Assembly (NCBI RefSeq): GCF_016774335.1
Contig: NZ_JAETWA010000014.1
Span: forward strand, 220,606 to 284,605
DNA length: 64,000 bases
DNA from: Luteimonas saliphila
GTDB taxonomy: Bacteria > Pseudomonadota > Gammaproteobacteria > Xanthomonadales > Xanthomonadaceae
Direction: 5' to 3'
In this document: in pieces, positions 26,140 through 38,122 of the stretch
Position numbering within the stretch: the stretch's first letter is position 1
Layout of the letters: each line of letters starts with the position of its first letter
Position numbers and translations under genes: made by a program
The notes under the pieces: model-generated
Database searches by the model: none
What the model saw: only the letters and a program-made list of their open reading frames with translations
What the model was told of the DNA's origin: nothing

Positions 26140-27932
26140 GCGGCGTCGACGGCATGCCGCAATCGCTCGACCTGGGCGTGATCGGCAACGGCAGCTTCGG
26201 CGCGCTGATCGATCGCCAGGCGCGGGTGGTCTGGAGTTGCCTGCCGGCGTTCGATGGCGATCCGGCGTTCTGCGCGCTGCTGTCGCCGCGCGACAACGAA
26301 GGCGGCGACCTGGCGGTCGAACTCGAGGACTACGAGCGCAGCGAACAGCACTACGTCACCAACACCGCGATCCTGCGCACCGTGCTGCACGACCGCCACG
26401 GCGGCGTCGTCGAAGTACTGGATCTGGCCCCGCGCTGGAAGCAGAACAGCCGCATCTACCGCCCGGTCTCGATCATCCGCCGGATCACGCCGCTCGCCGG
26501 CACGCCGCGCATCCGCGTCCGCGCGCGGCCGCTGGCCGACTGGGGCGCGCGCCTGCCCGAATCGACCTGGGGCAGCAACCACGTGCGCTGGATGCTGCCG
26601 GACTACACGCTGCGCCTGACCACCGACGTGCCGATCCGCTTCGTGCGCGAAGGCACGCCGTTCGTGCTCGGCGAGCGAGTGCACCTGGTCTTCGGCCCGG
26701 ACGAGTCGCTGCTGCGCTCGCTGTCCGGATACGTCGAGGAAGCGCTCGGCCGCACCGAACACTACTGGCGCGAGTGGGTCCGCTACCTCTCGATCCCGCT
26801 GGACTGGCAGGAAGCGGTGATCCGCAGCGCGATCACGCTCAAGCTGTGCCAGTACGAGGACAGCGGCGCGATCATCGCGGCCATGACCACGTCGATTCCG
26901 GAGGCGCCCGATACCCCGCGCAACTGGGACTACCGCTACTGCTGGCTGCGCGACGCGGCCTTCGTGGTGCGCGCGCTCAACCGGCTGGGCGCGACCCGCA
27001 GCATGGAGGAGTTCCTGCGCTACATCTTCAACATCGCCACCCACGACGGCAGCCTGCAGCCGCTGTACGGCATCGGCTTCGAGGAGAAGCTCGAGGAACA
27101 CGAGGTCGAATCCCTGGCCGGCTACCGCGGCATGGGCCCGGTGCGACGCGGCAACCTGGCATGGGTGCAGAAACAGCACGACGTCTACGGCAGCGTGGTG
27201 CTGGCCTCGACCCAGCTGTTCTTCGATCAGCGCCTGGCGCACCCGGGCGACGCCGCGGCGTTCGCACGCCTCGAGCCGCTGGGCGAACGCGCCTTCGCGC
27301 TGCACGACCAGCCAGATGCCGGGCTCTGGGAATTCCGCGGCCGTGCCGAAGTTCATACCTACACCGCGGCGATGTGCTGGGCGGCCTGCGACCGCCTGGC
27401 CAAGATCGCCGGGGCGCTCGCGCTGGAGGAGCGCGCCGCATACTGGCGGTCGCGCGCAGACACGATCCACGCCACCGTGATCGAGCGCGCATGGCGCCCG
27501 GAGGCCGACCACTTCAGCGCCTCGTTCGACAGCGACTACCTGGACGCCTCGCTGCTGCTGCTGGCGGACATCGGGTTCCTCGCGCCCGACGACCCGCGCT
27601 ACGTCGCGACCGTCGACGCCATCGGCCGCGACCTGCGCCGCGGCGACGCGCTGTTCCGCTACATCGCGCCGGACGATTTCGGCGAGCCGGAGACCAGCTT
27701 CACCATCTGCACCTTCTGGTACATCGACGCCCTGGCGGCGACGGGGCGGGTGGACGAGGCGAGGGCGATGTTCGAGCGGCTGCTGGCCCGGCGCAACCAC
27801 CTCGGCCTGCTGTCGGAGGACCTCTCGTTCGAGGACGGCGAGGCCTGGGGCAACTTCCCGCAGACCTATTCGCACGTCGGCCTGATCATCGCCGCGACCC
27901 GGCTCTCGCGCAGCTGGCAGGAGGCGTCGTGA
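26136..27932 (+). CDS. GH15 family glycosidase (glucoamylase or trehalase type)
   Basis: This protein of 598 residues has an N-terminal beta-sandwich and a C-terminal (alpha/alpha)6 barrel typical of bacterial GH15. Clear motifs are NWDYRYCWLRDAAFVVRAL, EFRGRAEVHTYTAAMCW, PDDFGEPETSFTICTFWYIDAL and EDGEAWGNFPQTYSHVGLI. The GTG at 26136 overlaps the otsB stop as GTGA; an ATG at 26154 is an alternative. There is no signal peptide, so it is cytoplasmic. GH15 enzymes of this branch include trehalases, and its place between otsB and otsA suggests action on trehalose or a related alpha-glucoside. Glucoamylase activity cannot be excluded. Confidence 0.88.
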   Translation: MSGVDGMPQSLDLGVIGNGSFGALIDRQARVVWSCLPAFDGDPAFCALLSPRDNEGGDLAVELEDYERSEQHYVTNTAILRTVLHDRHGGVVEVLDLAPRWKQNSRIYRPVSIIRRITPLAGTPRIRVRARPLADWGARLPESTWGSNHVRWMLPDYTLRLTTDVPIRFVREGTPFVLGERVHLVFGPDESLLRSLSGYVEEALGRTEHYWREWVRYLSIPLDWQEAVIRSAITLKLCQYEDSGAIIAAMTTSIPEAPDTPRNWDYRYCWLRDAAFVVRALNRLGATRSMEEFLRYIFNIATHDGSLQPLYGIGFEEKLEEHEVESLAGYRGMGPVRRGNLAWVQKQHDVYGSVVLASTQLFFDQRLAHPGDAAAFARLEPLGERAFALHDQPDAGLWEFRGRAEVHTYTAAMCWAACDRLAKIAGALALEERAAYWRSRADTIHATVIERAWRPEADHFSASFDSDYLDASLLLLADIGFLAPDDPRYVATVDAIGRDLRRGDALFRYIAPDDFGEPETSFTICTFWYIDALAATGRVDEARAMFERLLARRNHLGLLSEDLSFEDGEAWGNFPQTYSHVGLIIAATRLSRSWQEAS

Positions 27933-29302
27933 GCCGCCTCGTGGTGGTGTCCAACCGCGTGGCGGTGCCCGGGGAGGCGCGCGCAGGCGGTCTGGCGGTC
28001 GGCCTGGAGGCGGCGCTCGGGACGCGTGGTGGCTTGTGGTTCGGCTGGAGCGGCAAGGTGGTGCGGGAGGACAGCGGCCGCCTGCACGAACAGGCGGAGG
28101 GCGAGGTGCGCTACGTCACCATGGACCTCGACCGGCCCGACCACGACGCCTACTACAACGGCTTCGCCAACCGCACGCTGTGGCCGCTGCTGCACTCGCG
28201 CCTGGACCTGGTCGACTACGCGCGCGAGACCCGCGCCGGCTACCGTCGGGTCAACGCCCTGTTCGCAGACCGGCTGGCGCCGCTGCTGCGCGACAGCGAC
28301 GAGGTCTGGATCCACGACTACCACCTGATCCCGCTGGCCGCGCTGCTGCGCGAGCGCGGCATCGGCTGCCGGATCGGCTTCTTCCTGCACGTGCCGATGC
28401 CGTCGGCGGACCTGCTGGGCGCGCTGCCCGAACACGGACGCCTGTTCGGCACGCTGTACGCCTACGACCTGGTCGGGTTCCAGACCACCCGCGACGCCGA
28501 CCGCTTCCGGACCTATGCGCGCATCTACGGCGGTGCGACAGTCACGCCCGATGGCACGGTGAAGCTGCCCGGCGGCGGCACCGTCGCGGTGGGCGCATTC
28601 CCGATCGGGATCGATGCCGCGCGCATCGCCGAGCAGTCGGCGGCGGCGGTCGGCAAGCCCGCGGTGCGCGCGCTGCGCGAGAGCCTGAGCGGGCGCCAGC
28701 TGGCGATCGGCGTCGACCGGCTGGATTATTCGAAGGGGCTGCCGGAGCGCTTCCGCGCCTTCGGCCGCTACATCGAGCGCCATCCTGCCGAACGCGGGCG
28801 CCTGACCTTCCTGCAGATCGCGCCGGTCTCGCGCGGCGACGTGGCCGAGTACCAGCACCTGCGCGATCAGCTCGAGGGCCTCGCCGGGCACATCAACGGC
28901 ACCCACGCCGAGCCGGACTGGACGCCGCTGCGCTACGTCAACCGCAACTTCGCGCATGCCACGCTCACCGGCTTCTACCGGATGGCGTCGGTGGCCCTGG
29001 TCACGCCGCTGCGCGACGGCATGAACCTGGTGGCGAAGGAATACGTGGCCGCGCAGGATCCGGAGAACCCGGGCGCGCTGGTGCTGTCGATGCTGGCCGG
29101 CGCAGCGGCGGAGCTGGATGCGGCGCTGCTGGTGAATCCCTACGACCTGGACGGCGTCGCCGATGCGATCGCGCGCGCCTCGACGATGCCATTGCAGGAG
29201 CGGCGCGAACGCTGGGAGTCGATGATGCGCCCGATCACCGGCTACGACATCCACGTCTGGTGCCGGCGCTTCCTCGAGCGGCTGGCCGAAGTGGCCGGCT
29301 GA
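27929..29302 (+). CDS. otsA: Alpha,alpha-trehalose-phosphate synthase
   Basis: This 457-residue GT20 glycosyltransferase makes trehalose 6-phosphate from UDP-glucose and glucose 6-phosphate. It begins SRLVVVSNRVA, has the GGLAVGL loop, WIHDYHLIPLA, FFLHVPMPSAD, the donor-site GVDRLDYSKGLPERFRAF and the C-terminal TPLRDGMNLVAKEYVAAQ. The GTG start at 27929 overlaps the GH15 stop as GTGA. With otsB it forms a two-step route to trehalose, a compatible solute in osmotic or desiccation stress. Confidence 0.96.
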   Translation: MSRLVVVSNRVAVPGEARAGGLAVGLEAALGTRGGLWFGWSGKVVREDSGRLHEQAEGEVRYVTMDLDRPDHDAYYNGFANRTLWPLLHSRLDLVDYARETRAGYRRVNALFADRLAPLLRDSDEVWIHDYHLIPLAALLRERGIGCRIGFFLHVPMPSADLLGALPEHGRLFGTLYAYDLVGFQTTRDADRFRTYARIYGGATVTPDGTVKLPGGGTVAVGAFPIGIDAARIAEQSAAAVGKPAVRALRESLSGRQLAIGVDRLDYSKGLPERFRAFGRYIERHPAERGRLTFLQIAPVSRGDVAEYQHLRDQLEGLAGHINGTHAEPDWTPLRYVNRNFAHATLTGFYRMASVALVTPLRDGMNLVAKEYVAAQDPENPGALVLSMLAGAAAELDAALLVNPYDLDGVADAIARASTMPLQERRERWESMMRPITGYDIHVWCRRFLERLAEVAG

Positions 29303-29340
29303 GCGGTTCCACGACCGCGACGGGCCCCGGGGCGGCTCGT

Positions 29341-29410
29341 TATACTCGCCAATTCCGGATGGGCACGGGATCGGCACGATCCCAGCCCATTCAATGACTT
29401 GAGCGTCATT
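29341..29410 (+). promoter_or_regulatory. smc leader: -10-like box and two hairpins
   Basis: In the 171-bp gap between otsA and smc there is a TATACT (29341-29346) without a clear -35. A hairpin follows (GGGATCG 29367-29373, CGATCCC 29377-29383, extended by ATGGGC/GCCCAT), then a second one (AATGAC 29393-29398, GTCATT 29405-29410) followed by TCTCCCTCTTTTCC. The second hairpin with its T-rich tail could terminate the trehalose transcript; the TATACT may start the smc transcript. Confidence 0.4.
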
Positions 29411-29473
29411 TCTCCCTCTTTTCCAGAATATTGACGCCGCGCCGCAGGCGCGGCCCGGGGCCCACAACGCCGC

Positions 29474-32400
29474 ATGCGCCTGTCCACGATCAAGCTGTCC
29501 GGTTTCAAATCCTTCGTCGATCCCACCACACTGCACCTGCCGACCAACATGACCGGCGTGGTCGGTCCGAACGGCTGCGGCAAGTCGAACATCATCGACG
29601 CGGTGCGCTGGGTGATGGGCGAGAGCTCGGCCAGCAGACTGCGCGGCGACTCGCTCACCGACGTGATCTTCGCCGGCTCGACCGCGCGCAAGCCGGTGTC
29701 GCAGGCCACGGTCGAGCTGGTCTTCGACAATTCCGACCACACCATCGCCGGCGAATACGCGGCCTTCAACGAGATCTCGGTCAAGCGCACCGTCGGCCGC
29801 GACGGCCAGAGCGGCTATTACCTCAACGGCGCCAAGTGCCGGCGCCGCGACATCACCGACCTGTTCCTCGGTACCGGCCTGGGGCCGCGCAGCTATTCGA
29901 TCATCGAACAGGGCATGATCAGCCAGGTGATCGACGCCAAGCCCGAGGAGCTGCGCGTCTATCTCGAGGAGGCGGCCGGCATTTCCCGCTACAAGGAGCG
30001 GCGCAAGGAAACCGAGACCCGCATCCGCCACACCCGCGAGAACCTCGACCGTCTCGGCGACCTGCGCGAGGAGGTCGGCAAGCAGCTCCAGCACCTCGCG
30101 CGGCAGGCGAAGCAGGCCGAGCAGTACACCGCGATCCAGGCCGAGCGCAGGATCCGCGACGCCGAGTGGAAGGCGCTGGAGTTCCGCGCGCTCGATGCGC
30201 AACTGCAGTCGCTGCGCGAGGGCCTCTCGCACGAGGAGACCCGGCTGCAGCAACTGATCGCCGAGCAGCGCGAAGCCGAACGCGAGCTGGAAACCGGCCG
30301 CGTGCGCCGCGACGAAGCCGGCGCCGCGCTCAACAAGGCCCAGGCCGAAAGCTACGAGGTCGGTGGCACGCTGGCGCGCGTCGAGCAGCAGATCGCGCAC
30401 CAGCGCGAGATGGCCGAGCGCCTGCACAAGGCGCGCGAGGAAACGCGCCATGCGCTGGAGGAGATCGGCTCGCACATCAGCGGCGACCAGGCGCGGCTGG
30501 AAACGTTGCAGGCCGCGATCGACGAGGCCGAGCCGCAGCTGGCGTCGCTGCGCGAGGACGACGAAGTCCGCCAGGAGGCGCTGCGCAACGCCGAGGAGGC
30601 GCTGGCCGACTGGCAGCAGCGCTGGGAAGCGCACCAGCGCGAACAGAACGAGGCCGCGCGCGCGGGCGATGTCGAGCGCACGCGCGTGGATTACCTCGAT
30701 CGGCAGTCGCTCGATGCCGATCGCCGCCGCCAGCAGCTCGAGGCCGAGCGCGGCGCGCTCGACCTGGCCGCGCTGGCCGAGGCCTTCGAGACCGTGGCCC
30801 TGCGCCACGAGGAGCAGAAGGCGGCGCTCGACGGCCTCAACGCGGAACTCGAACAGCGCAAGCAGGCGGCGCTCGAGCTGCAGGACCAGCAGCGCCAGGC
30901 GCAGAACGAGCTTTCCGACGTGCGCAAGCAGGCGCAGGAAGCGCGCGGCCGGCTGTCGTCGCTCGAGACGTTGCAGCATGCCGCGCTCGGCCAGGAGCAG
31001 GGCGCCGCGGTGGAATGGCTGCGCCGGCAGGGCCTGGACTCGGCCGCGCGCGTGGGCGAGCAACTGGTGGTCGAGCCGGGCTGGGAAAACGCGGTCGAGG
31101 GCGCGCTGGGGCAGCTGATCGAGGGCGTGCTGGTCGACGCGCCGGAAGCGCTGGTCGATGCCCTGGGCGACCTCGGCGAAGGCCGGTTGGCCCTGGTCTC
31201 AACGCAGGCCGGGGACGAGGCATTCGCGCCGACCTCGCTGGCAGCGAAGGTGCAGGGTCCGCTGGCGATCCGCCGCCTGCTCTCGCGGCTGCACGTCGCC
31301 GAATCGCTGTCGGAGGCGCGCGCGCTGCAGGCGCGGCTGGACGCGGGCGAGTCGGTCATCACCCGCAACGGCGAGCGCCTCGGCGCGGGCTGGGTGCGGG
31401 TGCTGCGTTCGGGCGCGGCCAAGCAGGGCGCGCTGCTGCGCGAGCGCGAGATCAAGCAGCTGCGTGGCGCGATCGAGGGCCTGCAGCAGCGCGAACACGA
31501 ACTCGAGCGCGGCATCGCCGCCTGGCGCGACCGCCTGCTGGCGGCCGAGCAGCAGCGCGAGGATGCGCAGCGCGCGCTGTACATGGCCCATCGCGGCGTC
31601 TCCGAACTGGCAGGACAGTTGCAGAGCCAGCAGGGCAGGGTGGACAACGCGCGCACCCGCATCGAGAAGATCGACGCCGAACTCGCGCAACTCGTCGAGA
31701 CCATCGACGACAGCGCCCGCCAGGCGCGCGAGGCGCGCTCGAAGCTGGAAGACGCGATCGGCCGCATGGCCGAACTGGAGTCCGTGCGCAATGCGCTGGA
31801 AACCGAGCGCCGGTCGCTGGCCGAGGCGCGCGACGCCGCCCGCGCGGCCGCCCGCGAATCGCGCGACACCGCGCACGCGCTGGCGCTGACGCTCGAATCT
31901 CAACGCGCCCAGGTGGTGGCCCTGGCGCAGGCCCTGCAACGCATGGGCGGCCAGCGTGGCCAGCTCGATGCGCGGCTGGGCGAACTCGCCGCGCAGCTCT
32001 CGGATGGCGATGCGCCGGTGCTGGCCCTGGAGGAACAGCGCCAGGCCGCGCTGGAACAGCGCGTGCTGGCGGAAAAGGCGCTGGCTGCCGCGCGCTCCGC
32101 CCTGGAGGGGATCGACGAAGACCTGCGCGCCTTCGAGCGCACCCGCCACGAGCGCGAGGAACAGGCACTGTCCCAGCGCGAGGCGATCGCGCAGCGTCGC
32201 CTCGACCAGCAGGCGCTGGCGATCCAGGCCGGACAGCTCACCGCGGCCGTGGTCGAGGCTGGGTTCGTGCTCGACGAGGTGATCGCCAGCCTGCCCGCGG
32301 AGGCCGAGGCTGCGGCCTGGGAGAAGATGGTCGGCGATTTCGACGCCAGGCTGCGCCGCCTGGAGCCGGTCAACCTCGCCGCGATCGCCGAGCACGCCGA

Positions 32401-32977
32401 GGCCGCGCAGCGCAAGGAGTACCTCGACGCGCAGGACACCGACCTCACCACCGCGCTGGAAACGCTGGAAGACGCGATCCGCAAGATCGACCGGGAAACC
32501 CGCGGCCGTTTCAAGGACACCTTCGACCGGGTCAACTCCGGCGTACAGGAACTGTATCCGCGCCTGTTCGGCGGAGGACACGCCTACCTCGAACTCACCG
32601 GCGAGGACCTGCTCGACACCGGCGTGGCGATCATGGCCCGCCCACCGGGCAAGCGCGTGTCCAACATCTCGCTGCTGTCCGGCGGCGAGAAGGCGATGAC
32701 TGCGGTGGCGCTGGTGTTCGCGATCTTCCGGCTCAATCCCGCGCCGTTCTGCCTGCTCGACGAGGTCGACGCGCCGCTCGACGAAGCCAACGTCGGCCGC
32801 TTCACCGCGATGGTCGGCGAGATGAGCGAGCAGGTGCAGTTCCTGTTCGTCACCCACAACAAGGCGACCATGGAAGCCGCGCAGCAGCTCAGTGGCGTTA
32901 CCATGCGCGAGCCGGGCGTGAGCCGCCTGGTGTCCGTCGACCTGGCCGAGGCCGCACGCATGGTCGGCGCCGCGTGA
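29474..32977 (+). CDS. smc: Chromosome segregation protein SMC
   Basis: This 1167-residue condensin ATPase compacts and segregates the chromosome. The N-terminal head starts MRLSTIKLSGFKSFVDPT with Walker A GPNGCGKSN (31-39). Two very long coiled coils flank a hinge at about residues 515-640, with conserved glycines near GEGRLALV and ITRNGERLGAGWVR. The C-terminal head carries the signature NISLLSGGEKAMTAVAL and Walker B PAPFCLLDEVDAPLDEANV. Length is typical. It begins a block continuing with zipA and ligA, an order also known in other xanthomonads. Confidence 0.98.
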   Translation: MRLSTIKLSGFKSFVDPTTLHLPTNMTGVVGPNGCGKSNIIDAVRWVMGESSASRLRGDSLTDVIFAGSTARKPVSQATVELVFDNSDHTIAGEYAAFNEISVKRTVGRDGQSGYYLNGAKCRRRDITDLFLGTGLGPRSYSIIEQGMISQVIDAKPEELRVYLEEAAGISRYKERRKETETRIRHTRENLDRLGDLREEVGKQLQHLARQAKQAEQYTAIQAERRIRDAEWKALEFRALDAQLQSLREGLSHEETRLQQLIAEQREAERELETGRVRRDEAGAALNKAQAESYEVGGTLARVEQQIAHQREMAERLHKAREETRHALEEIGSHISGDQARLETLQAAIDEAEPQLASLREDDEVRQEALRNAEEALADWQQRWEAHQREQNEAARAGDVERTRVDYLDRQSLDADRRRQQLEAERGALDLAALAEAFETVALRHEEQKAALDGLNAELEQRKQAALELQDQQRQAQNELSDVRKQAQEARGRLSSLETLQHAALGQEQGAAVEWLRRQGLDSAARVGEQLVVEPGWENAVEGALGQLIEGVLVDAPEALVDALGDLGEGRLALVSTQAGDEAFAPTSLAAKVQGPLAIRRLLSRLHVAESLSEARALQARLDAGESVITRNGERLGAGWVRVLRSGAAKQGALLREREIKQLRGAIEGLQQREHELERGIAAWRDRLLAAEQQREDAQRALYMAHRGVSELAGQLQSQQGRVDNARTRIEKIDAELAQLVETIDDSARQAREARSKLEDAIGRMAELESVRNALETERRSLAEARDAARAAARESRDTAHALALTLESQRAQVVALAQALQRMGGQRGQLDARLGELAAQLSDGDAPVLALEEQRQAALEQRVLAEKALAAARSALEGIDEDLRAFERTRHEREEQALSQREAIAQRRLDQQALAIQAGQLTAAVVEAGFVLDEVIASLPAEAEAAAWEKMVGDFDARLRRLEPVNLAAIAEHAEAAQRKEYLDAQDTDLTTALETLEDAIRKIDRETRGRFKDTFDRVNSGVQELYPRLFGGGHAYLELTGEDLLDTGVAIMARPPGKRVSNISLLSGGEKAMTAVALVFAIFRLNPAPFCLLDEVDAPLDEANVGRFTAMVGEMSEQVQFLFVTHNKATMEAAQQLSGVTMREPGVSRLVSVDLAEAARMVGAA

Positions 32978-33005
32978 GGCCCCGCACGATCCCCGGAGGA
33001 CCGGC

Positions 33006-33746
33006 ATGACCGAACTGCGCATTGGCATCCTCGTGGCAGGCCTGATCCTGCTGCTGGCGATCTGGTACTTCGGGACCCGGCCGCGCCAGGGACAGGGCCG
33101 CCGCGTGCCGCGCGGAGAACAGAAGGGCGAGGGCGACCGCATGGAGCCGACCCTCGGCGCGCAGATCGAGCGCGAGCTGGCCGATGCGCCGGCTTCCGCG
33201 GGCGAGGAATCGGTGCAGGCCGAGATGGAACTGCTCGACGGCGCGGTCGGCGCGGCTTCGCCCAACAGCGAGCTGGGCAAGCGCGTCAGCGACGACTTCG
33301 ACAAGATCGTCACCCTCTACATCGCCGCCCGCGCCGGGCAGGTGCTGCGCGGCCCCGACATCGTGGTCGCCGCCGAGAAGGCGGGACTGACCTACGGCCA
33401 CATGAACGTGTTCCACCGGCTGGTCGAAAGCCACCCGGAGCGCGGGCCGATCTTCAGCGTCGCCAACATCCGCCGGCCGGGCAGCTTCGAGATGTCGGAG
33501 ATCCAGGCGCTGGAAACGCCGGCCATCGCCTTCTTCCTGACCCTCCCGGCGCCGGTCAGCGCGCTCGATGCCTGGGACGCGATGCTGCCGGCCGCGCAGC
33601 GCATGGCCGAACTGCTGGACGGCGTGGTGCTGGACGAACAGCGCAACGCGCTCGGCCGCCAGCGCATCGCCGGCCTGCGCGATGAACTGCGCGCCTGGGA
33701 CCGCGAACATGAGGCGCCGCCGGTCACGCGCAGCCCACGTTGGTAG
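33006..33746 (+). CDS. zipA: Cell division protein ZipA
   Basis: This 246-residue inner-membrane protein tethers and stabilises FtsZ filaments at the division site. Residues about 5-23 form the N-terminal membrane anchor (IGILVAGLILLLAIWYF). A short charged linker follows, then the C-terminal FtsZ-binding domain from about residue 105 (DKIVTLYIAARAGQVLRGPD). GGAGG lies before the ATG, and the gene follows smc by 28 bp. The linker is much shorter than in E. coli ZipA, as expected for this lineage. Confidence 0.93.
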   Translation: MTELRIGILVAGLILLLAIWYFGTRPRQGQGRRVPRGEQKGEGDRMEPTLGAQIERELADAPASAGEESVQAEMELLDGAVGAASPNSELGKRVSDDFDKIVTLYIAARAGQVLRGPDIVVAAEKAGLTYGHMNVFHRLVESHPERGPIFSVANIRRPGSFEMSEIQALETPAIAFFLTLPAPVSALDAWDAMLPAAQRMAELLDGVVLDEQRNALGRQRIAGLRDELRAWDREHEAPPVTRSPRW

Positions 33747-33811
33747 AGGCCCCAGACTGACCGCGCTGGGTGTCGCGGTTCCCTGTTGGACTGCAGTCGC
33801 ATCAGGCAGGT

Positions 33812-33828
33812 CTCGCGGAAGCCGCGAG
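33812..33828 (+). terminator. Hairpin downstream of zipA
   Basis: A perfect 7-bp stem, CTCGCGG/CCGCGAG with loop AAG, lies 66 bp after zipA. No T-tract follows. It may end the smc-zipA transcript; the remaining sequence 33829-33940 shows nothing else recognisable. Confidence 0.35.
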
Positions 33829-33940
33829 CGCTCGCTCGATGTCTTGGTGGCGTGTCGTTGCGTTGATCGTCTACCGTCGAGGCTTGTCTGCAGGTCGGGC
33901 CGCAAGAGCACGTCGTCCGGATTGCGGCGGGGCGCCGGAT

Positions 33941-34021
33941 GCGGGTGCCCTTGGGTACGAATGTCCCCCGGCAACGACCTTCGGCCGTCGCCTCCTTGAT
34001 TTCGTACCCAAGGGCACCCGC
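33941..34021 (-). repeat. Stem-loop element, copy 1 (minus orientation)
   Basis: Two perfect 21-bp inverted arms (33941-33961 and 34001-34021) enclose a 39-bp core. Read on the minus strand, the core begins ATCAAGGAGG and ends GCCGGGGGACA. Inside it, GGCGACGGCC and GGTCGTTGCC (33983-33992 and 33970-33979) pair completely if G-U pairs are allowed, which holds only for a minus-strand RNA. The same element lies inverted at 34192-34276 with different arms. Confidence 0.85.
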
Positions 34022-34191
34022 ACCCCGCGTCGGGCGACGCCGGCGGCCTGTTCCCGTTGGAACACGCCTTGCGGTCGCTGCCTAGCTGCCGGCCGTGCGA
34101 CTTGCGGGGGTGTCGCTTCGCAGGTCGGGTAGGCGAAGACGTACTCGATCCTGTACTCCCACATCCATCCGTCAGCCGAGCCCCGCCGTGG

Positions 34192-34276
34192 CCGGGCGGC
34201 CTTTGCGGCGAAATCAAGGAGGAGGCGTCGGCCGGGAAGCCGGCGCCGGGGGACATTCGCCGCAAAGGCCGCCCGG
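34192..34276 (+). repeat. Stem-loop element, copy 2 (plus orientation)
   Basis: Two perfect 21-bp arms (34192-34212 and 34256-34276) enclose a 43-bp core that starts ATCAAGGAGG and ends GCCGGGGGACA, as in copy 1. The inner hairpin GGCGTCGGC (34224-34232) with GCCGGCGCC (34239-34247) includes one U-G pair as plus-strand RNA. Compared with copy 1, 14 of 21 arm positions agree and the other seven differ with their partners changed to keep pairing. A further CCCCGCCG/CGGCGGGG pair (34181-34188, 34280-34287) extends the stem after a 3-nt mismatch. The sequence between the copies, 34022-34180, shows no gene. Confidence 0.85.
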
Positions 34277-34352
34277 TCGCGGCGGGGCCCGTCAGGTAGC
34301 GGAACATGAAAAACGTGCGTGCAGAGGCCCGCCGCAGGCGCGACTGCCCTGA

Positions 34353-36905
<2,553 letters not shown>

Positions 36906-36908
36906 TGG

Positions 36909-36928
36909 TTGGCGCAAGTCGACGCCAA
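36909..36928 (+). terminator. Hairpin downstream of ligA
   Basis: TTGGCG (36909-36914) and CGCCAA (36923-36928) form a 6-bp stem four bases after the ligA stop codon. It lacks a T-tract. The rest of the 169-bp gap before epmA shows nothing recognisable. Confidence 0.3.
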
Positions 36929-37074
36929 TCCCGCGGTACCGGCGTTCACGCGGTTTCGACCGGCAGGAGACGGCGCTGCGGGAGGCTGGAGACCCGTTCG
37001 CGCCCGCGCTTCGCGGTGACGATTCGCAGTTGCGTGGGAATGAAGGGAAGCTGTGACGCGCGCCCGGGGCCGGA

Positions 37075-38046
37075 ATGAACTGGCAACCCTGCGCCAACAT
37101 CGATGCGCTGCGCCTGCGCGCACGGCTGAACCGGCTGGTGCGCGATTTCTTCCGCGCGCGTGACGTGCTCGAAGTCGAAACCCCGGTGTTGTCGCGCGCC
37201 GGCAACACCGATCCGAACATCGCCCCGTTCGCGCTGGAGTTCTCCGGCCGCACCGACGGCGCACCGCATACGCGCTGGCTGCGTACTTCGGCGGAGTTTC
37301 CGATGAAGCGCCTGCTCGCCGCCGGCATCGGCGACTGCTACGAACTCGGGCGGGTGTTCCGCGACGGCGAGGCCGGCGGCCGCCACAATCCCGAGTTCAC
37401 GATGCTGGAGTGGTATCGCCTCGGCCACGACCACCTGCGCCTGGCCGACGAAACCGTCGAGCTTGTGCAGGTCGCGCTCGCGCTGGTGGGACGCGAAGCT
37501 TCGGTCGCGCGCACCAGCTTCCGTGCGTTGTACCGCGACCTGCTGGGCGTCGACCCGATGACCGCCGGCGTCGACGCGCTGCGTACCGCCGCGGGTGGCA
37601 TCGACATCGATCCGGCCGGCCTAAGCCGCGACGACTGGCTCGACCTGCTGATGACCCATCGCCTTCAGCCGCGCTTCCCGCCCAACCAGTTGCTGGTGCT
37701 GCACGACTATCCCGCCTCGCAATGCGCGCTGGCGCAGGTGGTCCGGCGCGGCGATGTCGAGGTGGCCGAGCGGTTCGAGCTGTACCTCGGCCCGCTGGAG
37801 CTCGCCAACGGCTATCACGAACTGACCGACGCCGCCGAACAGCGCCAGCGCTTCGAACGCGACCTGGCGGTGCGTTCCGGGCGCGGCGCGGTGCTGCCAC
37901 CGCTCGACGATGCGCTGCTCGACGCGATGGCGGAGGAATTGCCGGCGTGCGCCGGCGTCGCACTCGGCGTCGATCGACTGCTGATGGCGATGCTCGGCAC
38001 GTCGCGGATCGCCGACGTGCTGGCGTTCGACTTCAATCGCGCCTGA
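37075..38046 (+). CDS. epmA: Elongation factor P lysine lysyltransferase (EpmA/PoxA/GenX)
   Basis: This 323-residue class II lysyl-tRNA-synthetase-like enzyme lacks the anticodon-binding domain. It attaches beta-lysine to a conserved lysine of elongation factor P, helping ribosomes through polyproline stretches. Motif 2 (RTSAEFPMKRLLAAGIGDCYELGRVFRDGE) and the downstream RHNPEFTMLEWYR are clear, and motif 3 is GVALGVDRLLMAMLG. Length fits EpmA rather than LysRS. It is monocistronic as far as the sequence shows; neither efp nor epmB is in the window. Confidence 0.95.
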   Translation: MNWQPCANIDALRLRARLNRLVRDFFRARDVLEVETPVLSRAGNTDPNIAPFALEFSGRTDGAPHTRWLRTSAEFPMKRLLAAGIGDCYELGRVFRDGEAGGRHNPEFTMLEWYRLGHDHLRLADETVELVQVALALVGREASVARTSFRALYRDLLGVDPMTAGVDALRTAAGGIDIDPAGLSRDDWLDLLMTHRLQPRFPPNQLLVLHDYPASQCALAQVVRRGDVEVAERFELYLGPLELANGYHELTDAAEQRQRFERDLAVRSGRGAVLPPLDDALLDAMAEELPACAGVALGVDRLLMAMLGTSRIADVLAFDFNRA

Positions 38047-38122
38047 ATCCCGCTACGGTCTGCGACCGATCGACCGTTCGCTTGTCCGGTCGTTCACATG
38101 GTGGCGCGCACTGTAAACGCGC

